A DNA stretch of 39,570 nucleotides from CAZFPN01 sp044370655 (GTDB lineage Bacteria; Pseudomonadota; Alphaproteobacteria; Rickettsiales; Deianiraeaceae). A model generated the notes under the pieces. That model was not told where the DNA came from, ran no database searches, and saw only the letters and a list, made by a program, of their open reading frames with translations. Shown piece by piece: positions 8,538 to 15,628 of the stretch (position 1 is the first letter of the stretch; each line of letters starts with the position of its first letter). The position numbers were made by a program, and so were the translations under genes. The stretch covers positions 1 to 39,570 of the forward strand of contig JBILVD010000004.1 in the NCBI GenBank assembly GCA_044370655.1, in the 5' to 3' direction.

Positions 8538-8795
8538 ATGGCTAAAAATATACATCCAAAGACTCAAGAAGTGAACTTTCAATTCTCCAAAGGAAGAAAT
8601 ATGAAGATTGTTTCTACATACAAAAAGGAAACATTTCTTACAGAAACTGATATTTTCATACATCCAGCTTGGATGGAAGACCAAAAAGCAGTTCACGCAG
8701 GTTCCGCAAATGTTAATAAATTTAATGCGGCTTTTGGTGGGGCTTCTTTTACGGGAGTTATTACAAGTGTTGATTTAAAGAAATCAGGTTCCTAA
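8538..8795 (+). CDS. rpmE: 50S ribosomal protein L31, cysteine-free form
   Basis: An 85-residue L31. IHPKTQEVNFQFSKG (from residue 5) matches the 'iHPxyxxvxvxxxdG' start, STYKKETFLTETDIFIHPAW matches the central segment with its 'hPaw' motif, and VNKFNAAFGG matches the conserved 'vxkFnkrfg' C-terminal motif. It has no cysteines, so it is the zinc-independent form. rpmB-rpmE adjacency supports both calls. The last 12 bp overlap the 3' end of the convergent HIT gene. Confidence 0.92.
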   Translation: MAKNIHPKTQEVNFQFSKGRNMKIVSTYKKETFLTETDIFIHPAWMEDQKAVHAGSANVNKFNAAFGGASFTGVITSVDLKKSGS

Positions 8796-9104
8796 AATAT
8801 GAATGTGAAAGTGAGGTACTTCTTGACCTGCCCCTTTTCCGTTGTTAGTGATTAATCTAAAATCTTTTAAACCTAAAATATCTTCTGCTATATGCTTAAC
8901 GCACTTAAAAAAACTCTCAACATCGTTAGAACGAGAGACAAAATCAGTAAAATTTATATACTCTCCTTTTGGAATTACTAAAACATGAACTCGTGCCTTT
9001 GGATTAATATCGTAAAAAGATAGAATTTTATCATCTTCATAAACTTTTTTACTTGCGATTTCCGACCTTAAAATTCTTGCAAAAATATTGTTTTTATCGT
9101 ACAT
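8784..9104 (-). CDS. HIT-family nucleotide hydrolase (HinT-like)
   Basis: HinT-type proteins hydrolyse nucleoside phosphoramidates and aminoacyl-adenylates. The 106-residue protein has the family start (NIFARILRSEIASKKVYEDD), the DINPKARVHVLVIPK segment and the HIT motif PHFHIHIL at residues 97-104, supplying the three histidines. It ends only two residues after the motif, so the usual C-terminal strand and WPPG-type tail of HinT are missing. Its 3' end is constrained by overlap with rpmE. It follows the hydrolase-like gene by 2 bp. Confidence 0.9.
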   Translation of the reverse strand: MYDKNNIFARILRSEIASKKVYEDDKILSFYDINPKARVHVLVIPKGEYINFTDFVSRSNDVESFFKCVKHIAEDILGLKDFRLITNNGKGAGQEVPHFHIHILGT

Positions 9105-9106
9105 AT

Positions 9107-9976
9107 TTAATCTAAATATTCATCTGGATTCAAAAAGCCATCAATATCTTTAACCTCGCCTTCATAATTTTCATTTTGATTTATATTTTGAAAATTTTCA
9201 TTTTGAATTATACTTTCGTTGAGGTAGAAGTCCAAAATATGATTAAAGTTAAAATTCAAGGTATCTCCTGGTATTTCTAGTAAAAACTTCTCTGAGGCTT
9301 GAATTGAGTTAAACATGTTGTAGTTATTATCTGGTTTAACAAAGGGATTGCTGTTAAAAAAGTAATAAATTGAGTTGTTCGTTTGAACTTCAAGGTCAAA
9401 AGAGGAGTTGACTGTTAGGCATATAAGTAGTGGAAAAATGGATTTGCAATAGTCCCTTTCTCCTTGAATTATATTAAAAAGAAGGACGGATTTGAAATCT
9501 TTTTTTGAAGCTATTTCAAGTGCGAGATTTGCTCCAATTTCATGGCCGAAAAGGATTATGTCTTTTGTGTCTATTTCGGTAAAAAAATCACTATTTAGGG
9601 CGGTTTCAATTATTGTTTTCAGGGCTTCAAAATTTTGTAAATTTTTACTGGAGGGGTATTCCATCACAACCAAATTATAATTCAAAGCCATAGAATTTAA
9701 AACGCTATTCAAAGCCCCTGACGAGCTTGATATATAAAGGATATAATCTTTATTTGCGGGGTTTGGTATGGTGTAAAATTTAACCACTTCGCCTTGATTT
9801 GAAATTTCAAAGTGATTGTAAGATGTTAAAAAATTTGTTGAATTTACATCTTTTTTGCTAAATAAATTGTTAGCAATTTTAACAGATGTTAAGTAGTTTA
9901 GTGCTAGTAAAATACAGATTAAAATCAAAATTAAAATCAGTGTTTTTGCGATGATGTTTTTTGGCAAAATCTTCAT
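9107..9976 (-). CDS. membrane-anchored alpha/beta-hydrolase-like protein with Glu at the nucleophile elbow
   Basis: About 289 residues from the ATG at 9976. A TTG-initiated extension to 9997 is possible, but a promoter at 10008-10036 favours the ATG. The N-terminus is a hydrophobic segment (ILILILICILLAL) acting as a membrane anchor or uncleaved signal. The body follows the alpha/beta-hydrolase plan: a strand-loop with YISSSSGALNS, VVMEYPSS, then DIILFGHEIGANLALEIA. The elbow is GHEIG where hydrolases have GxSxG, so the serine nucleophile is replaced by glutamate. A late aspartate and histidine (NFNHILDFYL) exist. The tail is rich in Asn/Glu and repetitive (NENFQNINQNENYEG). Function unknown; it may be a non-catalytic binding protein or use a different chemistry. 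Confidence 0.6.
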   Translation of the reverse strand: MKILPKNIIAKTLILILILICILLALNYLTSVKIANNLFSKKDVNSTNFLTSYNHFEISNQGEVVKFYTIPNPANKDYILYISSSSGALNSVLNSMALNYNLVVMEYPSSKNLQNFEALKTIIETALNSDFFTEIDTKDIILFGHEIGANLALEIASKKDFKSVLLFNIIQGERDYCKSIFPLLICLTVNSSFDLEVQTNNSIYYFFNSNPFVKPDNNYNMFNSIQASEKFLLEIPGDTLNFNFNHILDFYLNESIIQNENFQNINQNENYEGEVKDIDGFLNPDEYLD

Positions 9977-10007
9977 AATATTTCTAGTTTGATACAATTC
10001 ATAGCTC

Positions 10008-10036
10008 TTTATGTAGTGGATTTATTTAATTGTCAA
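10008..10036 (-). promoter_or_regulatory. promoter of the hydrolase-like gene (-35 TTGACA, 17 bp, -10 CATAAA)
   Basis: On the minus strand TTGACA (10036-10031) is followed after 17 bp by CATAAA (10013-10008). Transcription would start near 10001, which leaves a normal leader for the ATG at 9976 but almost none for the TTG at 9997. A second TTGACA facing right at 10057-10062 precedes yciB but lacks a convincing -10. Confidence 0.45.
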
Positions 10037-10106
10037 TTAATTTTAAATAAAAAAACTTGACAAAGTAAAAAAGTTTTTTCAAAAAGATAAAAAATTAATC
10101 ATAAAG

Positions 10107-10688
10107 ATGAAAAAAAGTGCTCCTACAGTAAAGTTTTTGCTAGATTTTTTGCCAATAATATTATTTTTCATTGCTTACAAAATTCACCCAATTCAAATAA
10201 AACCGATAATATTTGCAAGTATGGTTGGTGGTTTGGCAACGATAATTTCCCTTGCTATAGCAAAAATAATGTCTATAAAGCTTGAAAAACTCGCATTTTA
10301 CTCTAATATTGCATTTGTGTTTTTTGCAGGACTGACGGTGTTATTTGATAACCCAGATTTTATAAAGGCAAAACTTACTATATTAAACGGAATTCTTGGA
10401 GCTATTTTACTTTGGTTTTTCTTGAAAAAAAAGCCTGTAATTAAATATATTTTTGAGAATAAAATTGAAATGGAAAATGGAAAATGGAATACACTAAACC
10501 TGCGTTTTAGCCTTATGTTTTTGACAATTGCCGTATTTAATTTTTATTTTTGGAAATTTCAAAGTGAGGAAATGTGGGTAAACTTCAAGACATTTGGCAC
10601 TTTACCTTTTGTTATGACTTTTTTTATTTTTCAAATTCGTTTCATATTAAAAAATGGCAAAGTGGTTGAAAAAGAAAAAAATAATTAA
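10107..10688 (+). CDS. yciB: YciB/IspA-family inner-membrane protein
   Basis: A 193-residue polytopic membrane protein of the YciB (intracellular septation protein A) family. The signature start KFLLDFLPIILFFIAYK (residues 9-25) is diagnostic: the family begins 'k.lldf.PlilFF..Y'. About five hydrophobic segments follow, with GLTVLFDNPDFIKAKLTILNGILGA near residue 75 and EEMWVNFKTFGTLPFVMTFFIFQ near 150, both matching family landmarks ('lt.~~~d~~FIk.KpTiin~lf~' and 'ae~~Wv~FK~fG'). YciB is tied to cell-envelope synthesis and division, with no defined enzymatic role. It is first in the plus-strand series leading to nuoL but separated from it by 67 bp containing a promoter. Confidence 0.9.
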   Translation: MKKSAPTVKFLLDFLPIILFFIAYKIHPIQIKPIIFASMVGGLATIISLAIAKIMSIKLEKLAFYSNIAFVFFAGLTVLFDNPDFIKAKLTILNGILGAILLWFFLKKKPVIKYIFENKIEMENGKWNTLNLRFSLMFLTIAVFNFYFWKFQSEEMWVNFKTFGTLPFVMTFFIFQIRFILKNGKVVEKEKNN

Positions 10689-10691
10689 TTT

Positions 10692-10732
10692 TGTAAAAAA
10701 TATCTTGCAAAATTAAGAAAATACAATAGAAT
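10692..10732 (+). promoter_or_regulatory. nuoL promoter and 16-mer shared with the antiporter gene
   Basis: TTGCAA (10705-10710) and TAGAAT (10727-10732) form a promoter with a 16-bp spacer, 24 bp before nuoL. The -35 is embedded in TGTAAAAAATATCTTG (10692-10707). The identical 16-mer recurs at 19297-19312, before the MrpD/NuoN-like gene. Confidence 0.45.
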
Positions 10733-10755
10733 TTTTTAAGTTTATTTTTGGTTAG

Positions 10756-12663
10756 ATGTTTAGTTTAATATTTTTACCTTTGTTTTGTGGAGTTTTCTGC
10801 GGTTTATTTTTAAGGAATACTTCTAAGGAATATGCAAACTTTTTAACAACATTTGGAGTTTTTGTTTCATTTTTGGTATCTTGTTATGCCTTTTATTTGA
10901 CAGGAATAAAAACCGAAGTTATAAATGTAAATTTGTTCAAATTTGTTGAATTTTCTGGATTTTCTTCAAATTGGGCTATATATATAGACGGATTAACGGC
11001 AATAATGCTTGTTGTCGTCTCTTTCGTGTCTTCCCTCGTCCATCTTTATTCCATCGGTTACATGCACGATGATGAAAATCAGCCAAAATTTATGGCTTTT
11101 CTATCTCTTTTTACATTTTTTATGCTAATTCTGATCGCAGCGAGAGATTTTATGCAACTATTTGTAGGTTGGGAAGGAGTTGGCTTGTGTTCTTATCTTT
11201 TAATTGGGTTTTGGTATAACAAAGAAAGTGCTAACAAGGCGTCAATTAAAGCTTTTATAACAAATAGAGTGGGGGATTTAGCCCTAATCCTTGGAATGTG
11301 TGGCATTTATTATTTATTTAAAACGCTTGATTTTATTGAAATTAAAAACAATTTGAATTTGCTTTCTAGTGTTTATTCTATATTTGGTTTTGAGGTTTCA
11401 ATAGCAACATTAATCGCTGTTTTGCTTTTTATTGGATGTATGGGAAAATCAGCTCAAATTATGCTTCACATATGGTTACCTGATGCGATGGAAGGGCCTA
11501 CTCCCGTTTCAGCTTTAATTCACGCTGCAACAATGGTAACTGCGGGGATTTTTCTTGTCTCTAGGGCCTCTTTTCTGTTTGAATACTCGGAAGTTGCAAG
11601 AAATATAATAATTATAATTGGCACAATTACCGCATTTTTTGCCGCAAGTATAGCATTAACTCAAAATGACATCAAAAAAATTATAGCCTATTCAACTTGC
11701 AGTCAACTTGGTTATATGTTTGTTGCCTCTGGTTTCTCAGGTTATAATGCGGGTATTTTTCATCTCGCTACTCATGCTTTTTTTAAAGCTTTACTATTTC
11801 TTTCTGCTGGCTCCGTTATTCATGCTATGTCTGGAGAGCAAGATATTAGAAAGATGGGAGGTCTTGCAAAAAAAATACCTCTAACATTTGCATGCATGTT
11901 GATTGGTTCGGTTGCAATAGCGGGAATACCGCCTCTTTCTGGATTTTTCTCTAAAGATGCAATACTTGAAGTTGCATTTATGTCAGAAAATATTATAGGT
12001 AAATTCTCATTTGTGGTTTTGGTTGCAACTGCTTGCATTACAACATTTTACTCTTGGAGGCTTTTGATACTAGTTTTTAACGGTCAAACAAGAAATACAT
12101 CAGAAGTAATTGACCATATCCACGAGTCTCCACGAGTAATGACGACACCTCTAATTCTTTTGTCAATTTTTGCTATAATTGCGGGAGGTTTTATGGAACT
12201 CTATCTTCATATTCTCTCCACGAAAACAGGAATTTTAGCAAACTCTATTTATATTTTAGAGCAAAATAACGTGCTAGAAAATATTCGTCACACTCCAATG
12301 ATGATAAAATTCTTACCTACAGTTCTCTCGGTAATAACAATACTCTTTGCTTACTGGTATTTTAAAAAAGAGCGTAAAAACATCATTCCTAAAGGAGTAA
12401 AAAATCTAGTCTCAAACAAATATTATTTTGATGAGCTATATTCTGTGATTTTTGTAAAACCAACTCAAAAAATAAGCCAATTCTTGATTAACTTTTTTGA
12501 CAAAGGAGTTGTTGACAAACTAGTAGTTATGACGCCTCAAGCATTTTCTAATTCTATTGGTAAAATATCCGCACGAATGCAAAACGGAAAAATAGTGCAA
12601 TACTTTGCATTAACTTTCGTTTCAATAATCGGAACGTTTTATTTTATTATCACTAAATTTTAA
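10756..12663 (+). CDS. nuoL: NADH-quinone oxidoreductase subunit L
   Basis: NuoL is the distal proton-pumping subunit of respiratory complex I, with an antiporter-like fold. The 635-residue sequence has full normal length. Key segments include QLFVGWEGVGLCSYLLIGFW near residue 138 with the conserved glutamate, GKSAQIMLHIWLPDAMEGPTP near residue 231 with the conserved lysine and histidine, HAATMVTAGIFL near 256, AYSTCSQLGYMFVA near 313, and a C-terminal region with the lateral helix and final anchor. Multiple hydrophobic segments run throughout. No other nuo gene is next to it (the following gene is atpC), so complex I genes are dispersed in this genome. Confidence 0.97.
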   Translation: MFSLIFLPLFCGVFCGLFLRNTSKEYANFLTTFGVFVSFLVSCYAFYLTGIKTEVINVNLFKFVEFSGFSSNWAIYIDGLTAIMLVVVSFVSSLVHLYSIGYMHDDENQPKFMAFLSLFTFFMLILIAARDFMQLFVGWEGVGLCSYLLIGFWYNKESANKASIKAFITNRVGDLALILGMCGIYYLFKTLDFIEIKNNLNLLSSVYSIFGFEVSIATLIAVLLFIGCMGKSAQIMLHIWLPDAMEGPTPVSALIHAATMVTAGIFLVSRASFLFEYSEVARNIIIIIGTITAFFAASIALTQNDIKKIIAYSTCSQLGYMFVASGFSGYNAGIFHLATHAFFKALLFLSAGSVIHAMSGEQDIRKMGGLAKKIPLTFACMLIGSVAIAGIPPLSGFFSKDAILEVAFMSENIIGKFSFVVLVATACITTFYSWRLLILVFNGQTRNTSEVIDHIHESPRVMTTPLILLSIFAIIAGGFMELYLHILSTKTGILANSIYILEQNNVLENIRHTPMMIKFLPTVLSVITILFAYWYFKKERKNIIPKGVKNLVSNKYYFDELYSVIFVKPTQKISQFLINFFDKGVVDKLVVMTPQAFSNSIGKISARMQNGKIVQYFALTFVSIIGTFYFIITKF

Positions 12664-12666
12664 TCT

Positions 12667-12942
12667 ATGGAAAACATAATTTTAATAAAAATCATCACTC
12701 CCTTGAAAACTGAATTTAAAGGAGAAGTATTGTATATTGAAGTGCCAACTATAGCTGGTGTCGTCGGTTTTTATCCTAACCACATACCTTTAATTACCGC
12801 ATTAACTTCGGGAGTAATTAAATTAAGAACTTCTGAAAATGAGATGGTTGAATTTGCAATTAAAGATGGATTTTTAAGATTTTCTCAAAATCGTTGCAAT
12901 GTAACCATTAAATCCGTCGTTAAAATTAAAAAAAGTGCTTAA
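12667..12942 (+). CDS. atpC: ATP synthase epsilon subunit, short form
   Basis: AtpC is the epsilon subunit of the F1 rotor stalk. The 91 residues match only the N-terminal beta-sandwich: LIKIITPLKTEFKGEVLYIEVPT, GVVGFYPNHIPLITALTSGVIKL (the 'GxxGilpgHxPlitxLxpG' motif) and IKDGFLRFSQNRCNVTI. The C-terminal helical hairpin, which in longer forms inhibits ATP hydrolysis, is absent. It starts 3 bp after nuoL and ends 3 bp before ribB, so it is in their transcript rather than in an atp operon. The call is secure; whether regulation by epsilon is lost is inference. Confidence 0.92.
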   Translation: MENIILIKIITPLKTEFKGEVLYIEVPTIAGVVGFYPNHIPLITALTSGVIKLRTSENEMVEFAIKDGFLRFSQNRCNVTIKSVVKIKKSA

Positions 12943-12945
12943 AAT

Positions 12946-13965
12946 ATGCAAATAATATCGCCAATTGAAGAAATAATACACTCCGCAAAAATTGGAAAAC
13001 CATTCATATTAGTTGATGGTGAAGATAGAGAAAATGAGGGGGATTTGGTCATTCCATCAGAGTTTGTTAATGAAGAAAATATAGCTTTCATGCTTCGTCA
13101 TTGCAGTGGTATAATATGTCTTACTATAACAAAAGAAAGGGCGGATTTACTTGACCTCCAACCAATGGTTGCAAACAATCGCTCCGCATTTTCAACTCCA
13201 TTTGCGGTTTCTATTGAGGGTAAAACTGGCATAACTACTGGGGTTTCTGCAAAAGATAGGGCAAGAACTGTAGCGCTTGCAACCGCTAAAAATGCAACCA
13301 AAGATGATATAGTTTCTCCTGGGCATATATTTCCACTAATAGCAAAGGATGGAGGTGTTTTGGTGAGAGCAGGGCATACTGAAGCCTCGGTTGACATTTG
13401 CAAATTAGCAGGTCTATCTGGTTTTGCAATTATTTGCGAAATGATGAATGTGGACGGAACTATGTCTCGCCTTGAAGAAATGGCCAAATTTTCAAGAAAA
13501 TATGATATAAAAATTGGCACGATAGCAGATTTAATAGAATATAGAAGTAAAAATGAGAATTTATTGATTAAAACTTTCGAAACAAGCCTTAATGATGGCT
13601 CAAAATTAATCACATTTAAAGAAAAGCATGAATATTTGGAGCATTTTGCAATTATAAAAGGTGATGTTTCCAAGGCTTTTGTCAGAATTCAAAGCTTCAA
13701 TCTTTTTGACGAAATAACTGGCGGTATTCAGCTTGATTTACTACCGAAATTAAAAAAAGAATATGAAAATCTTGTTTTTATAGTCATCAACAATGGTAGA
13801 AATTGGAATGAAAGGGAGACGAATGTTAGAGATTATGGCAAAGGAGCCGAGATTTTAAAACACTTAGGGCTTACAAATATCAAGTTATTGACGAGAAAAA
13901 TGGGGAGAAACTTTGCTGGAATTTCTGGCTTTGGAATTAAGATTGAAGAAGAACTTTTAATTTAA
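12946..13965 (+). CDS. ribB: 3,4-dihydroxy-2-butanone 4-phosphate synthase fused to a degenerate GTP cyclohydrolase II domain
   Basis: Residues 1-205 are RibB, which makes the four-carbon precursor of riboflavin from ribulose 5-phosphate: DGEDRENEGDLVIPSEF near residue 24 (acidic metal-binding loop), MLRHCSGIICL, TGITTGVSAKDRARTV, SPGHIFPLIAKDGGVLVRAGHTEASVDI and the terminal FSRKYDIKIGTIADLIEYR. Residues about 215-339 follow the GTP cyclohydrolase II fold (HFAIIKGDV, RETNVRDYGKGAEILKHLG, LLTRKMGRN), but the zinc-binding segment normally containing three cysteines reads QSFNLFDEITGGIQLDLLPKL-like sequence with none. The second domain is therefore very unlikely to be a cyclohydrolase. RibB fused to such a domain (RibBX-type) is known in Proteobacteria; a separate ribA is expected elsewhere. 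Confidence 0.92.
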   Translation: MQIISPIEEIIHSAKIGKPFILVDGEDRENEGDLVIPSEFVNEENIAFMLRHCSGIICLTITKERADLLDLQPMVANNRSAFSTPFAVSIEGKTGITTGVSAKDRARTVALATAKNATKDDIVSPGHIFPLIAKDGGVLVRAGHTEASVDICKLAGLSGFAIICEMMNVDGTMSRLEEMAKFSRKYDIKIGTIADLIEYRSKNENLLIKTFETSLNDGSKLITFKEKHEYLEHFAIIKGDVSKAFVRIQSFNLFDEITGGIQLDLLPKLKKEYENLVFIVINNGRNWNERETNVRDYGKGAEILKHLGLTNIKLLTRKMGRNFAGISGFGIKIEEELLI

Positions 13966-13968
13966 AGT

Positions 13969-14727
13969 ATGAAAGCGTATAAAGCACTGGTTTTTAGAGA
14001 AGTAAAGCGTTTTTTGAATGTATATAATCAAACTCTAATAGCACCGATAATAAGTGCGTTTTTATATTTTACGATTTTTACAGTAATTTTTGCACATAAA
14101 GATACTGCTAATTTTGACTATAAACTGTTTGTTGTTTCTGGCATCGTTATGATGTCCGTCTTGCAAAATGCTTATTCTAACACACAATCAACAATGACAA
14201 CCGCTAAAGTTTTAGGCTTTTCTGTAGACATGACCCTTCCTCCAATTTCAAGTTTTACACTTTTACTCGCTTTTTTGACGGGGGGAATTTTACGTGGTTT
14301 AAGCATTGGAGTTATATCCTTAATTACCTTCTCATTCTTTGTAAAAATGACGTTTCATTCTGTTTTTGTAATTATTTTATACCTAATTTTAGCCTCCGCA
14401 TTATTTGCCCTTTTTGGAATTATAGTTGGAGCAATTTCAAAGAATTTTGACTCAGCAATATCCTACAATACTTACTTTATAATGCCAATTACATTCCTCT
14501 CAGGCACATTCTACTCGGTGAAAATGCTAAGTCCTTTTTGGCAAAAAGTGATACTTTTTAACCCAGTTTTTTACATAATAGACGGCTTCAGGTTTGGTTT
14601 TTTAGGAGTTACGGAGTCCCGCTTTGGGGCAATTTTACCAATTTTTGGATTGATTTTTTGCATTTTGCTAATCGGTTTTATAGCACACTACTTTTTGGAA
14701 AATAAATATAGGAATGATGAAAGATGA
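13969..14727 (+). CDS. ABC-2-type transporter permease
   Basis: A 252-residue membrane protein of the ABC-2 permease family (YadH-like). It starts with an amphipathic cytoplasmic segment containing LVFREVKRFLNVYNQTLIAPIIS, as in multidrug or polysaccharide exporters, followed by six hydrophobic segments, with PITFLSGTFYSVKMLSPFWQKVILFNPVFYIIDGFRFGFLG near residue 178 being the typical ABC-2 C-terminal signature. The partner ATPase is not adjacent; it would be encoded elsewhere. Substrate cannot be told from the sequence. It begins 3 bp after ribB and its end overlaps the Xer recombinase gene by 14 bp. Confidence 0.88.
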   Translation: MKAYKALVFREVKRFLNVYNQTLIAPIISAFLYFTIFTVIFAHKDTANFDYKLFVVSGIVMMSVLQNAYSNTQSTMTTAKVLGFSVDMTLPPISSFTLLLAFLTGGILRGLSIGVISLITFSFFVKMTFHSVFVIILYLILASALFALFGIIVGAISKNFDSAISYNTYFIMPITFLSGTFYSVKMLSPFWQKVILFNPVFYIIDGFRFGFLGVTESRFGAILPIFGLIFCILLIGFIAHYFLENKYRNDER

Positions 14728-15628
14728 AATAAACTCATTTTTGTTTTTTTTATCTGCGGAAAAAAATCTCGCACAAAACACTCTTGTAAGTTATAGGTTT
14801 GACCTAGAAGATTTTTCTAAATTTCTAACCTCAATTAAAGAAAATTTTGAAACCGCAAATTATTTAAGCTTAATAAAATATTTTGAGTTTTTGGCGAAAG
14901 ATAAAGACATAAAAACCTCTTCACAATTAAGAAAAACTTCAGTTTTATTTAATTTTTACGAATTTTTGATAAAAGAAAAAGGCTACAGAGCAAACCCTAT
15001 TCGTGAATTTGAAAGACCTTTAAAAAACGAGGTTCTTCCTATTTTTTTGGAAATAGAGGAGACGAAGGGGCTTCTTGAAACTGCAAAAAAGGATAAAAGT
15101 AAACAAGGAATTAGGGACTATGCGGTTTTAGAGCTTTTGTATTCAAGTGGTATGAGAATTACGGAGTGTTTAAAATTGCAAATTAAGGACATTTTAGACT
15201 CTAAAAATCGCATCAAAAATTCATTGATAATCTCTGGAAAAGGTGGAAGAGAGAGGGTTATTTTTATCAACCAAAATGCGAAAGAGGCAATTATAAATTA
15301 CATTCCAATTAGGGATTTTTTTTGCAATGATAGCCCCTTTTTATTCAACGCTAAGTCCAAAGAAGGGCATTTAACAAGGCAAAACTTCTTTTATTCTTTA
15401 AAGAAAATTGCTAGAAAATCTGGACTTGATGACAAAATTATCTCTCCTCATAAAATACGGCATTCGTTTGCAACGCACCTTTTTTTAAACGGAATTGATA
15501 TAAGAATTTTACAAGAAATGCTGGGGCATGTTGACATTTCCACAACGCAAATTTACACTCACATAAACAAAAGTTCGCTTAAAAAAGTTGTGGACGCCTT
15601 TCACCCGTTTGGGCAAAAAAATCACTGA
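14714..15628 (+). CDS. tyrosine recombinase XerC/XerD
   Basis: A 304-residue tyrosine recombinase of normal Xer length. The N-terminal SAM-like core-binding domain (FLSAEKNLAQNTLVSYRFDL) precedes the catalytic domain. All catalytic residues are visible: R148 in SSGMRITE, K176 in SGKGGRER, H246 and R249 in SPHKIRHSFATH, H272 in MLGHVDISTTQ and Y281 in IYTHI. Xer recombinases resolve chromosome dimers at dif; I cannot decide between XerC and XerD. The position as last gene of a housekeeping series, without phage genes nearby, favours a chromosomal Xer over a mobile integrase. Its last 50 bp overlap the 3' end of the convergent addA. Confidence 0.93.
   Translation: MMKDEINSFLFFLSAEKNLAQNTLVSYRFDLEDFSKFLTSIKENFETANYLSLIKYFEFLAKDKDIKTSSQLRKTSVLFNFYEFLIKEKGYRANPIREFERPLKNEVLPIFLEIEETKGLLETAKKDKSKQGIRDYAVLELLYSSGMRITECLKLQIKDILDSKNRIKNSLIISGKGGRERVIFINQNAKEAIINYIPIRDFFCNDSPFLFNAKSKEGHLTRQNFFYSLKKIARKSGLDDKIISPHKIRHSFATHLFLNGIDIRILQEMLGHVDISTTQIYTHINKSSLKKVVDAFHPFGQKNH

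Noticed and set aside
10057..10091. yciB promoter from TTGACA at 10057-10062
   Set aside because: The nearest -10-like sequence (GATAAA) is 23 bp away, outside the usable spacing range.
13098..13673. 191-codon minus-strand frame
   Set aside because: Lies entirely inside the well-supported ribB gene and matches no family.
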